Shown in pieces: positions 27,778-38,124 of a stretch of DNA of 42,584 nt; the first letter of the stretch is position 1, and every line of letters starts with the position of its first letter. The translations under genes were made by a program, and so were the position numbers. The DNA comes from Nitrosovibrio sp. Nv4. Its GTDB lineage: Bacteria; Pseudomonadota; Gammaproteobacteria; Burkholderiales; SG8-39. Location: contig CAMDRF010000017.1 in the NCBI GenBank assembly GCA_945906765.1, forward strand, positions 1 to 42,584. Reading direction: 5' to 3'. The notes under the pieces are model-generated. The model ran no database searches, was not told the DNA's origin, and worked only from the letters and a program-made list of their open reading frames with translations.

Positions 27778-29829
27778 TCATGTCGCGAGCTTCGAGATGT
27801 CGGCGACGCGATTCATGGCTTCACGCAGGTCGCGTAGCAGGGCGAGACGATTGCGCCGGAGCGTCTCGTCTTCAACCATCACCATGACCTTGTCGAAGAA
27901 CGTATCGACCGGCGTCTTGAGGACCGAGAAGCTCTTCAAGTAGCCCGTGTAGTCGCCTTTTTCATAGAGAGGTTTCGCCTTCTCGGTTGCAGCGCGGATG
28001 GCCTCGAGCAATGCACGTTCCGCGGGCTCCTTGAGTTCACTTGGTTCTGCATTGGCAAAGGACTCGCCCTTCGCTTGCGCCTGCTTGAGGATGTTCACGA
28101 TCCGCTTATTCGCTGCGGCGAGGCTCTCCGCTTCGGGCAGCGCTTGAAAGGCTTTCACGGCTTCCAATTGCTGCAGCACCACACCAAGATTGACGGGGTT
28201 CATGCTCAGCACAGCGTCAATCTGCAGCGTCGAGAAGCCTTGTTCCTTCAGGTAGCCGGCAAAGCGGTCATACACGAACCGAATGAGTTCGACCGGCACC
28301 TGGCTCTTGAATGGTTCGAAAGCCGCCGTCGCCAACGCTGTCAGTGACAAGTGAAGCCGGTGTTCCACCAGGATCCGGACGACACCGAGTGCTGCGCGGC
28401 GCAGGCCGAACGGGTCCTTGTCGCCGGTCGGCTGCTGGCCGATGCTGAACAAGCCGGCGATCGCATCGAGCTTCTCGGCCAGCGCAACGGCACAGGCGAG
28501 CGGTCCTTCGGGGAGCTTGTCGCCGGCGAAGCGCGGGCGGTAGTGCGCCTCGATCGCATCGGCTACCGCGGCCGGTTCCTTATCGTGCAGCGCGTAGTAG
28601 CGCCCCATGATGCCTTGCAACTCCGGGAACTCACCCACCATGCCGGTCAGCAGGTCCGCCTTGCACAGTCTGGCGGCTTTCGCGGCGAGTGATTGATCGG
28701 CTTTCAAGTGAATTGCAATTTTGCTGGCCAAGGCTTCAATGCGCGTGACCCGATCGAGCTGGCTGCCGAGCTTGTTGTGGTAGACGACCTTGGCGAGCAG
28801 CGGAATGCGTTCTTCCAGACGCTGCTTGCGGTCCTGGTTGTAGAAGAAGCGCGCGTCTTCGAGCCGCGGCCGCACCACGCGCTGGTTGCCGCCGATGATG
28901 TGGCGCGGGTCGGCGGCTCTCATGTTCGAGACGATGAGGAATTTTCCTGTCAGCCTGCCCGCAGCGTCGAATAGCGGAAAATATTTCTGATTCTGCCGCA
29001 TCGTGAGGATCAGGCACTCCTGCGGCACTTCCAGGAAGGCCTTGTCGAATTCGCCGACGTAGACGCTGGGGTGTTCCACCAGCGCCGTGACCTCGTCGAG
29101 CAGGATTTGGTATTCGCCCAGGCTGGCGTTCTGCTTTTTTGCTTCGACCTGCAGCTGCGCGTCGATCTCCGCCTTCCTTTTCCCGAAATCGGCCAGCACC
29201 ATGCCTTCGTCGAGCAGCTTATTCTCGTACTCGTCCGCATTGCCGAGAGTGATTTCGCTCTTGCCCATGAAGCGGTGGCCGCGGGTTTGATTGCCCGACT
29301 CGAGTCCGAGTACTTTGCCGGGAACAACGCGCGAGCCATGGAGCATCACGAGTCCATGTACAGGGCGCACGAACTGCGCATCGCCTGAACCCCAGCGCAT
29401 CATTTTCGACACAGGAAGCTTTCTTAGCACCTCTTCGACGATACTTGCCAGTACCGCATCGAGGTGAACGCCGGGCAGAGTGAAATTCGCGACTACGATT
29501 TCGCCTTTCTCCGTTTTGCGCCGCTCCAGCGACTCCGGCGAGACTTTGTTCTTTCTGGAAAATCCTTCAACTGCTTTTGTGTTCGAGCTTTGGGGACCTT
29601 CAATTGAATGATGCGATTCGGAACCTCGCTCTTGCACATCTTGAAGTAGTACGCCCAGTCTTCGAGGCGTCGCAAAGGTGAGCTTCTTCGGATCGCGGGT
29701 TTTAAGCCTGTGCTTGACAATCTCCGCTACTAGTTGATCCGCAAAAGTGTCCCCCAGCTTTCGAAGCGACTTCGGTGGCAGTTCCTCGGTGAGGAGTTCG
29801 ACGAGCAGCGTGGCTTCCGTAGTTCCCAT
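27778..29829 (-). CDS. glyS: glycine--tRNA ligase beta subunit
   Basis: MGTTEATLLVELLTEELPPKSLRKLGDTFADQL...; GKSEITLGNADEYENKL; FGLRRAALGVVRI. Confidence 0.97.
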   Translation of the reverse strand: MGTTEATLLVELLTEELPPKSLRKLGDTFADQLVAEIVKHRLKTRDPKKLTFATPRRLGVLLQDVQERGSESHHSIEGPQSSNTKAVEGFSRKNKVSPESLERRKTEKGEIVVANFTLPGVHLDAVLASIVEEVLRKLPVSKMMRWGSGDAQFVRPVHGLVMLHGSRVVPGKVLGLESGNQTRGHRFMGKSEITLGNADEYENKLLDEGMVLADFGKRKAEIDAQLQVEAKKQNASLGEYQILLDEVTALVEHPSVYVGEFDKAFLEVPQECLILTMRQNQKYFPLFDAAGRLTGKFLIVSNMRAADPRHIIGGNQRVVRPRLEDARFFYNQDRKQRLEERIPLLAKVVYHNKLGSQLDRVTRIEALASKIAIHLKADQSLAAKAARLCKADLLTGMVGEFPELQGIMGRYYALHDKEPAAVADAIEAHYRPRFAGDKLPEGPLACAVALAEKLDAIAGLFSIGQQPTGDKDPFGLRRAALGVVRILVEHRLHLSLTALATAAFEPFKSQVPVELIRFVYDRFAGYLKEQGFSTLQIDAVLSMNPVNLGVVLQQLEAVKAFQALPEAESLAAANKRIVNILKQAQAKGESFANAEPSELKEPAERALLEAIRAATEKAKPLYEKGDYTGYLKSFSVLKTPVDTFFDKVMVMVEDETLRRNRLALLRDLREAMNRVADISKLAT

Positions 29830-29831
29830 AG

Positions 29832-30707
29832 TTACGCCGCCTTGACCATCGGGAAGCCGAGCCGCTCGCGCGATTCGTAATAGGCCTGCGCGACGGCGCG
29901 GGCGAGGGCGCGGACGCGGCCGATGTAGGCGGCGCGCTCGGTGACGGAGATCGCACCTCGGGCGTCGAGCAGGTTGAAGGTGTGCGAGGACTTCAGGACC
30001 ATTTCGTAGGCTGGCAGCACGCACTGCGCGTCTATGAGCCTCTTTGCTTCTTGTTCAAAGTTTTTAAACAAATCAAAAAGGAGTTCGACATTCGACAGCT
30101 CGAAGTTGTAGCGCGACTGCTCGACTTCGTTCTGCTTGTAGACATCGCCATAGGTGACACCGGGTGTCCACACCAGGTCGTAGATGGAGTCCTTGCCCTG
30201 CAGGACCATCGCCAGGCGCTCCAGGCCGTAGGTGATCTCGCCGAGCACCGGCTTGCAATCCAGGCCGCCAACTTGCTGGAAGTAGGTGAACTGGGTGACT
30301 TCCATGCCATCCAGCCAGACTTCCCAACCCAGGCCCCAGGCGCCCAGGGTGGGCGATTCCCAGTCGTCCTCGACGAAGCGGATGTCGTGTTCCTGCGGGT
30401 TTATGCCGAGGCTTTTCAGCGATTCCAGGTACAGATCCTGGATATCCGGCGGCGAGGGCTTGAGCGCTACCTGGTACTGATAGTAGTGCTGCAGCCGGTT
30501 CGGGTTGTCGCCATAGCGGCCATCCTTGGGCCGGCGCGAGGGTTGCACATAGGCCGCGTTCCAGGGTTCCGGGCCGATCGCGCGCAGGAAAGTCGCGGTG
30601 TGGAAGGTGCCCGCGCCCATTTCCATGTCGTAGGGCTGCAGCAGCACGCAGCCGCGTTTGTCCCAGAAGGTGTTGAGACTGAGGATGAGTTGCTGGAAGG
30701 AGATCAT
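29832..30707 (-). CDS. glyQ: glycine--tRNA ligase alpha subunit
   Basis: [66 protein letters not shown]. Confidence 0.98.
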   Translation of the reverse strand: MISFQQLILSLNTFWDKRGCVLLQPYDMEMGAGTFHTATFLRAIGPEPWNAAYVQPSRRPKDGRYGDNPNRLQHYYQYQVALKPSPPDIQDLYLESLKSLGINPQEHDIRFVEDDWESPTLGAWGLGWEVWLDGMEVTQFTYFQQVGGLDCKPVLGEITYGLERLAMVLQGKDSIYDLVWTPGVTYGDVYKQNEVEQSRYNFELSNVELLFDLFKNFEQEAKRLIDAQCVLPAYEMVLKSSHTFNLLDARGAISVTERAAYIGRVRALARAVAQAYYESRERLGFPMVKAA

Positions 30708-30720
30708 TCGCCGGAGAATT

Positions 30721-32265
30721 TTACCGGGAGCGCCCTCGCAGCGCGACGAACGCCAGCGCCAGCAGCGCGAGCAGGACCGCCGGCCAGTCGCCGAGGCGCA
30801 CGTAAGGAGTGGCGCCGCCGTAGCCGCGCACCTCGAATTCGATGCGGCCCTGCACAAACTGCTTCATCTGCTGGCGCACCGAGGCGTCGGGCCAGATCGC
30901 GGCGCTGATCCCGGTATTGGCGGCGGTGAGGTAGACACGGCCGGTTTCCAGCGCGCGCATGCGGGCGATCTGCAGGTGCTGCGCCGGCGCGAGTGAGTCG
31001 CCGAACCAGGCGACGTTCGATATGTTTACCAGCAGCGTGGCCTCAGGCAGCTGGCGGATGATTTCGGCGCCGTAGGCATCCTCGTAGCAGACGTTCACCG
31101 CGACGCGCTGGCCGGCGATCGCCATCGGGCGCTGGTCCGGGGCGCCGCGTGAGAAATCCGCGAGCGGGATGGAGAGCACGCGCACGATCCAGCCCAGACC
31201 CGGCGGCACGAATTCGCCGAAAGGCACGAGATGCACCTTGTTGTACGAGGCGGACGGCGATATGCCCAGGCTGATGACGCTGTTCAGGTAGCCTCCCTCC
31301 GCGGTCCGCACCGGAACGCCCAGCAGAAGGTCGCCGCCATTGCGCACGGCGGCCGCTTTCAGCCGCTCGAGGAAGGGGCGCTCGACGAGATCGAGGAAGC
31401 GCGGCACCGCGGTCTCGGGCAGCACGATCAGGCGGGCATTGCCGCCCGCATTGCCCTGTTCGGCGAGCCGCGCATAGGTTTCGAGCGTTCGTTCGTAGCG
31501 TGCCGGATCGAACTTCATCTCCTGCGGCACGTTGCCCTGCAGCAGCGCAACGCGCAGCGGCTCGCCTACCGGATCCGTCCACTGCGTGGTGCGCAAGCCG
31601 TAGCCGCAGGCGAGCACGAAAGCCAGACAGCCCGCCGCAATCCAGCGCGTCCGGTGCACGTTGCCGAGCGCGATGCACCACAGCAGGCCGGCCGCGACGG
31701 CCAGCGCCAGCGAAACCGCGTACACGCCGCCCACGGGCGCGAAGCCCGAGAGTGGATCGTCGATCGCCGTATAGCCGAGCGCGAGCCAGGGAAAGCCGGT
31801 CAGGAACCAGCTGAGTGACCATTCGACCAGCATCCACGAAGCAGGTATCAGCAACGTGGCGCGCAATGCCACGGGCGCCGCGCTGTCGCGTGCGATGCGG
31901 GCCTGGATCCAGCCGGCGAGCGCGGGAAAAAGCGCGAGGAAGGCGCAAAAGCCGAGCGTTGCCGCTGCGGCGAGCGGCATCGGCATGGCGCCGAAGCGAT
32001 GCAGGCTGATGTATACCCAGGACACGCCGGCGCCGTAGAGGCCGAGGCCGAAGAAGAATCCGAGCCGGAATGCGCACTGCGGCGTAGGCGCGCGAACCCA
32101 AAGATGTACCAGCACCGCGAGCGCCGCGAGCGTGGCGGGGAAAAAATCGAAGGGAGAAAAGCCGAGCACCGCAGCCGCGCCTGCAAGGAACGCGGAAAAC
32201 AGGGACAGACCACGTTTTCCTGACTCTTGATTTCGGAAAACGTGGTCTGTCCCTGTTTTCCTCAC
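30721..32265 (-). CDS. lnt: apolipoprotein N-acyltransferase
   Basis: [27 protein letters not shown]...; [30 protein letters not shown]-terminal ~20 codons lie in an inverted repeat. Confidence 0.94.
   Translation of the reverse strand: MRKTGTDHVFRNQESGKRGLSLFSAFLAGAAAVLGFSPFDFFPATLAALAVLVHLWVRAPTPQCAFRLGFFFGLGLYGAGVSWVYISLHRFGAMPMPLAAAATLGFCAFLALFPALAGWIQARIARDSAAPVALRATLLIPASWMLVEWSLSWFLTGFPWLALGYTAIDDPLSGFAPVGGVYAVSLALAVAAGLLWCIALGNVHRTRWIAAGCLAFVLACGYGLRTTQWTDPVGEPLRVALLQGNVPQEMKFDPARYERTLETYARLAEQGNAGGNARLIVLPETAVPRFLDLVERPFLERLKAAAVRNGGDLLLGVPVRTAEGGYLNSVISLGISPSASYNKVHLVPFGEFVPPGLGWIVRVLSIPLADFSRGAPDQRPMAIAGQRVAVNVCYEDAYGAEIIRQLPEATLLVNISNVAWFGDSLAPAQHLQIARMRALETGRVYLTAANTGISAAIWPDASVRQQMKQFVQGRIEFEVRGYGGATPYVRLGDWPAVLLALLALAFVALRGRSR
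32194..32261. repeat. 68-bp palindromic element: perfect 27-bp inverted arms, 14-bp spacer (REP/RAYT-type-like)
   Basis: GGAAAACAGGGACAGACCACGTTTTCC (32194-32220) / GGAAAACGTGGTCTGTCCCTGTTTTCC (32235-32261), exact reverse complements. Confidence 0.97.
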
Positions 32266-33086
32266 GTCTTGGGTTTCTCGACGATCAGCGTATAGACGCG
32301 CCGGCTGTCGGCGCGCAGCACCTGGAATTTGAGCCCGGCGATGGCGAGCGCCTCGCCGCGCTTGGGCAGCCGGCCCAGGTGCGCGATCACCAGACCGCCG
32401 ACGGTGTCGTGCTCCTCGTCGGAGAACTCGGTGGCGAAGGCGGCGTTGAAGTCGGCGATCTGCGTCAAGGCCTTGACGCGGAAGCGCCCGCCCGGCTCGG
32501 GCAGGATGTTGTCGCTCGCTTCGTCGAAGTCGTACTCGTCCTCGATGTCGCCGACGATCTGCTCCAGCACGTCCTCGATGGTCACCAGGCCGGCGATGCC
32601 GCCGTACTCGTCTGCCACGATCGCCATGTGGTTTCGGCTGGCGCGGAACTCCCGTAGCAGCACGTTGAGACGCTTGGATTCGGGCACAAAGATCGCCGGG
32701 CGCAGCATCTCGCGTACGTTGAATTGCTCCTCGCCCGCATAGTGGCGCAGCAGGTCCTTGGCGAGCAGCACGCCAATCACGTCGTCGCGGTTCTGGCCGA
32801 TTACCGGGAAGCGCGAGTGGGCGGAGCTGATCACCTGCGGCATGAACTGGTCCACCGGCTCGTTTATGTCGATCACGTCCATCTGCGCGCGCGGGATCAT
32901 GATGTCGCGCACCTGCATTTCGGACACGGTGAGCGCGCCCTCGACGATCGAGAGGGCATCCGCATCCAGCAGGTTTCTCTGGTAGGCCGAGCGCAGCAGC
33001 TGCACCAGGCTGGCGCGGTCCGAAGGCTCGCGCAGGATCAACGCGGACAATCGCTCGAGCAGGCTGGGACGCGCGGAATCGGTCAT
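32262..33086 (-). CDS. corC: CBS-domain/CorC_HlyC transporter-associated protein (CorC family)
   Basis: VRDIMIPRAQMDVIDINEPVDQFMPQVISSAHSRFPVIGQNRDDVIGVLLAKDLL...MAIVADEYGGIAGLVTIEDVLEQIVGDIEDEYD. Confidence 0.94.
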   Translation of the reverse strand: MTDSARPSLLERLSALILREPSDRASLVQLLRSAYQRNLLDADALSIVEGALTVSEMQVRDIMIPRAQMDVIDINEPVDQFMPQVISSAHSRFPVIGQNRDDVIGVLLAKDLLRHYAGEEQFNVREMLRPAIFVPESKRLNVLLREFRASRNHMAIVADEYGGIAGLVTIEDVLEQIVGDIEDEYDFDEASDNILPEPGGRFRVKALTQIADFNAAFATEFSDEEHDTVGGLVIAHLGRLPKRGEALAIAGLKFQVLRADSRRVYTLIVEKPKT

Positions 33087-33096
33087 TGCGGGGGCG

Positions 33097-33522
33097 CTAT
33101 TTTAGCGCGACAGCCACTGCATACGGGTCGGCAAACCCGAGGCGGCGCAGCAGGCGAATTTCAGTTTGTTCCATGCGCGCGGCGTGCGCTTTGCGCAGAT
33201 GGTCGTGGCCGCGCAGATGCAGCACGCCGTGCACGACCAGGTGGGCGTAATGCGCCGCCAGCGTCTTGCCCTGGGCTCTCGCTTCCGCGGCGATGACCGG
33301 ATGGCAAAGGACGACATCGCCTTCGAGCGGCCTCGATCGGTACGGAAACGAAAGAACGTTGGTCGCGCGCTTTTTCTTCCGGTAGCGCAAATTGAGGCGC
33401 CTGGACTCCGCCGAACCGACCACGCGCAGGGTGATGTCGCAGCCGGCGGTAGCGGCAATCAGCGCGCAGCAACGCAGCAGCCTGGCGGGCGGTGCGGCGA
33501 GGACCGCGCGTTGCACGAGCAC
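33097..33522 (-). CDS. ybeY: endoribonuclease YbeY (start GTG at 33516 or 33522)
   Basis: NLRYRKKKRATNVLSFPYR...HLVVHGVLHLRGHDH; between phoH and corC. Confidence 0.92.
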   Translation of the reverse strand: MLVQRAVLAAPPARLLRCCALIAATAGCDITLRVVGSAESRRLNLRYRKKKRATNVLSFPYRSRPLEGDVVLCHPVIAAEARAQGKTLAAHYAHLVVHGVLHLRGHDHLRKAHAARMEQTEIRLLRRLGFADPYAVAVALK

Positions 33523-33523
33523 C

Positions 33524-34538
<1,015 letters not shown>

Positions 34539-34552
<14 letters not shown>

Positions 34553-35870
34553 TGATCAATTCGCCGCGCAGGGAGTGGTGGCGTGCTTCGGTGATTCGAA
34601 GGTTTGCAAAGCTGTGCACCAGATCGCTTCCGCCAGCGAAATTCACGGTCCGGTTGTTACCGGTGCGAGCGGCGAATTCCGCGGGATTCCTTTTCGAAGG
34701 CCCCTCCACCAGCACTTCCTGAACCGTTCCGACCATCGCCTCGCTGATCGCGCGTTCCTGCGCTTCGAGTTGCGCCTGCAGCCGCTGCAGCCGTTCGAGC
34801 TTGTGCGCCCGCGGCACCGGGTCCTCCAGTTCCGCCGCGGGCGTGCCCGGGCGCGGGCTGTAGAGGAAAGAGTAGGAGCCGTCGAACTGCAGGTCGCGGG
34901 CAAGCGCGAGCGTCGCCTCGAAATCGGCGCCGGTCTCCCCAGGAAAGCCGACGATGAAATCGGAGGAGAGGCTGATCTCCGGCTTCGCCTTGCGCAGCCG
35001 CCGGATGATGGAGCGGTACTCGAGCGACGTGTAGCCGCGCTTCATCGCCGTCAGTACTCGGTCCGAGCCCGACTGCACGGGAAGGTGCACGTGCGCGGCC
35101 AGAGCGGGAAGCGCCGCGTGTGCGTCGATCAGGCGCTGCGTGAATTCGCGCGGATGCGAGGTGGTATAGCGGATGCGTTTTATTCCTTGAATTTCATTCA
35201 CATAAAAAAGCAATTCCGCAAAATCCTGAGGCGCTGCGTCGATTTCCCCGCGCCACGCATTGACGTTCTGCCCGAGCAGCGTGACTTCCTTGACCCCCTG
35301 CGCCGCCAGACCGGCGATCTCGGCGATCACGTCATCGAAGGGACGAGAGAGCTCCGGGCCGCGCGTATAGGGGACGACGCAGAAGCTGCAGTACTTGCTG
35401 CAGCCTTCCATGATCGAGACAAAAGCGGTGGCGCCTTCGCTGCGCGCCGGCGGCAGGTGGTCGAATTTCTCGATCTCGGGGAAGCTCACGTCCACCTGCG
35501 GCCGGCCGCTCGCGCGGCGCCGCGCGAGCAGCTCAGGCAGCCGGTGCAGGGTCTGCGGCCCGAACACGACGTCCACATAGGGGGCGCGCTCGATGATGGC
35601 GCCGCCCTCCTGGCTGGCGACGCAGCCGCCGACCGCGATCAGGAGAGCGGGATTCGCGCGCTTGAGATGCTTGACGCGGCCCAGGTCGGAAAATATCTTT
35701 TCCTGCGCCTTCTCGCGCACCGAGCAGGTATTGAAGACAATTACGTCAGCTTCGTCCGCGCTCGCGGCCGGCGTCAGACCCTCGGCCGCGGCGAGTACGC
35801 CGGAGATCTTCTCCGAGTCGTACTCGTTCATCTGGCAGCCGAAAGTGCGGATGAAAAGCTTGCCCGCCAT
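34539..35870 (-). CDS. miaB: tRNA-2-methylthio-N6-dimethylallyladenosine synthase
   Basis: [26 protein letters not shown]...[22 protein letters not shown] (radical SAM CxxxCxxC). Confidence 0.97.
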
Positions 35871-35874
35871 GGCG

Positions 35875-36189
35875 TTATTTCTTGGGATCGGGTTGCGCGG
35901 CTTCCTGCGGCGAGAGCATCCAGATGCGCCAGACATGGCCCTGGGTATCAGGCATGATTTTGACGAGCGAGCCCGGAGGCAGGGCGACGGGCAGCACGAT
36001 CCTGTTGTTGGCATCGCGGATCTGCGCGCCCGCCGCGAGATCCGTCCGCTTGCCGTCGATCTCGAGCGTCATACCCTGCACATGGCTGATCGTGGCGCGC
36101 TTCGCCTCCGCGGGAATGGTGCGCAGCTGCGCCTGCGCGGCGTTTGCCGCGAAGATGAAAAGCACGGTAGCCAAAAGGATGCGGAACAT
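35875..36189 (-). CDS. small secreted/periplasmic protein of unknown function
   Basis: [92 protein letters not shown]; clear signal peptide. Confidence 0.8.
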   Translation of the reverse strand: MFRILLATVLFIFAANAAQAQLRTIPAEAKRATISHVQGMTLEIDGKRTDLAAGAQIRDANNRIVLPVALPPGSLVKIMPDTQGHVWRIWMLSPQEAAQPDPKK

Positions 36190-36213
36190 TGGACCAGTGT
36201 ACCGAAAAGGGGG

Positions 36214-36236
36214 TGGTGGCGAATCAGGGACTCGAA
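36214..36236 (-). other. tRNA 3'-end fragment (possible attachment-site remnant)
   Basis: Minus strand TTCGAGTCCCTGATTCGCCACCA reads as T-loop, T-stem 3' strand, acceptor 3' strand, CCA; upstream sequence lacks a pairing T-stem and the rest of a tRNA. Confidence 0.5.
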
Positions 36237-36362
36237 GGTGGACGTGCGGACCGCCTTCTTAACCCCTTGAAACAACTGCAGTTGTCTTCGCCTTCAAAAA
36301 GGTCGTAACAGCCAAGTGCTGCACCTTCGTGCGGAACAGCATTCTAGCATCGCAGCAGCAAG

Positions 36363-37316
36363 TCACCGCCCAAGGCGCCGCCGGGCAACCTCCACCGCCG
36401 CCTTGCTGAATAGGTCCGGGTGGTCCAGGACGATGGCCTCCGCGGTCAGGTGCTTGAGGCCCGCGGCACAGAGCTTGTCGAAATTCTTCGTGGCGGCCGG
36501 ATTCTTGGCTATTTGATTACCATCGGTGATTGCCGCAAAGCTGAAGAGGTCTGGTTTGCCGGGCGCCTGCCAGCAGTTCCAAAGGCATGCCAGAAGCATT
36601 GGTTCGGATGATCGCGGGTTGAAGTGCAGTACAACGTTTTGTTCCTTCTCCCCCGGCCGCAGGTCCCTCTTTTCGAAGGTATGCAGCGACACGTTCTCGT
36701 AGAAGCTGGTTGCTACAAATATGGCATGGCGCCGACCGAAGACGCTCTTCCAATACCCCTCTAGATTGTCGCGCCTTGCGTTGTAGAGGCCGTCAGACTT
36801 CCTGTCGGTCCACTCAGGCTTGCCGTTTTGCCGGAGGTGATAGCGCATCGGCATGATGACGCGCTCGCCGTCCACATCGGCAATGACGGGGGCAAACCAG
36901 AAGGGGAAGATTCGGGAGTCCGACGCTTTCAGCTCGCGTCTGTCGAGGTCTTCGAGCCACCGGCGATACTGCTTCACCTTGTTTCCGGCGACGCGCTGAT
37001 CGTTGAGCGCCTTCTTCGTCTCCCGCTCGCTCAAGGCTCGCTCGGCAGTCACCAGCCGAGTGCGCTGCTTGAAGAGATCGCTTTCCCACTGGGTGCGCTT
37101 CCTTTGACGGTATTCGGAGATCGCCGCGGCGGTAGCACGCTCCACTTCATCTTGTGGATCATCGTAGTTCGCTTCGAGCGCCTTCGAGAACTTGATGTCA
37201 TCGTTCAGCACGCGCCGGCGGGCGAGCACCTCGAATGCATCCTTTCTCACAGAGGCTCTCCTGCTGTGGCGAACCAGGCGCCGCAGATCCGCCTCGGCCA
37301 TCGCGGAGTAGCACAT
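36363..37316 (-). CDS. SOS response-associated peptidase (SRAP/YedK/HMCES-like), variant with coiled-coil insertion
   Basis: Starts MCYSAM (catalytic Cys2 position); ...SDGLYNARRDNLEGYWKSVFGRRHAIFVATSFYENV...MLLACLWNCWQAPGKPDLFSFAAITDG. Confidence 0.8.
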   Translation of the reverse strand: MCYSAMAEADLRRLVRHSRRASVRKDAFEVLARRRVLNDDIKFSKALEANYDDPQDEVERATAAAISEYRQRKRTQWESDLFKQRTRLVTAERALSERETKKALNDQRVAGNKVKQYRRWLEDLDRRELKASDSRIFPFWFAPVIADVDGERVIMPMRYHLRQNGKPEWTDRKSDGLYNARRDNLEGYWKSVFGRRHAIFVATSFYENVSLHTFEKRDLRPGEKEQNVVLHFNPRSSEPMLLACLWNCWQAPGKPDLFSFAAITDGNQIAKNPAATKNFDKLCAAGLKHLTAEAIVLDHPDLFSKAAVEVARRRLGR

Positions 37317-37396
37317 ACGGCGGATTTTAACGCCGAGCGTTTAGTGTTCCGTTCAGCAAAAACTACTGCCGGTAGTGGGCGTTGCTTCAGGCCAGA

Positions 37397-37416
37397 TACT
37401 GTATAAAAATACAGTA
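37397..37416. promoter_or_regulatory. LexA (SOS) box
   Basis: TACTGTATAAAAATACAGTA, nearly identical to the consensus TACTGTATATATATACAGTA, directly upstream of imuA and in the divergent region with the SRAP gene. Confidence 0.93.
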
Positions 37417-37419
37417 TCA

Positions 37420-38124
37420 ATGGCCCTCCTTGCAGACATTCTCCAGCGGCAAGCCGTCTGGCGCGGCGGTGCGCTCGCCGAGCCGGCTGTATCGGCGATG
37501 CCGACTGGCATTAAGGCGCTCGACGCTGAATTACCCGGCGGCGGTTGGCCGGTCGGCGGGCTTGTCGAAGCCTTTTGCCATACCGAAGGCATTGGCGAGC
37601 TGCAGATCGTGCTGCCGGTGCTCGCGGCGTTGACTGCCGCAGGGCACCGCGTAGCTTGGCTCGCGCCGCCGTACCTGCCTTATGCGCCCGCGCTGCATGC
37701 TGCAGGCGTGCGTCTGGAGCGCCTGACCGTGGTACGTGCGCCCGGGCGGCGTGATGCGCTGTGGGCAGCGGAACAGGCGCTGCGCGCACGCACTTTCCAT
37801 GCCCTACTGGTGTGGCTGCCTCACGCGAGCTATCCGGAACTGCGGCGGCTGGCCGTGGCGGCGCAGGGGGCCCCGGGGTTCGTACTGGCGTTCCGGCATC
37901 CGGAAGCGGCCTGCGAATCGTCGCCAGCAGTCCTGCGCCTCGCGCTCGAACCAGCGTTTGAACCTGAGGAAGGCCGGCTCGCGGTGCGTATCCTCAAGCG
38001 GCGCGGCGCACCCGTCGCAGCGCCGCTATCCATTTCCATCGAAAGGCCCGTGCGTGCTCTGGGTCGCTCTCCATTTTCCTCAGCTCAGGCGCCAGGCGCT
38101 GTCGCGCGGGCATGCGCTGCCTGA
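37420..38124 (+). CDS. imuA: translesion DNA synthesis-associated protein ImuA
   Basis: MALLADILQRQAVWRGGALAEPAVSAMPTGIKALDAELPGGGWPVGGLVEAF...; RecA/SulA-like; upstream of imuB-dnaE2. Confidence 0.92.
   Translation: MALLADILQRQAVWRGGALAEPAVSAMPTGIKALDAELPGGGWPVGGLVEAFCHTEGIGELQIVLPVLAALTAAGHRVAWLAPPYLPYAPALHAAGVRLERLTVVRAPGRRDALWAAEQALRARTFHALLVWLPHASYPELRRLAVAAQGAPGFVLAFRHPEAACESSPAVLRLALEPAFEPEEGRLAVRILKRRGAPVAAPLSISIERPVRALGRSPFSSAQAPGAVARACAA

Noticed and set aside
26421-27887. 488-aa plus-strand ORF opposite plsC/gmhB
   Set aside because: Antisense shadow; Arg/Ala/His-rich.
36214-36300. Complete tRNA gene on the minus strand
   Set aside because: Only the 3' portion fits; no D-arm, anticodon arm or pairing T-stem can be drawn.
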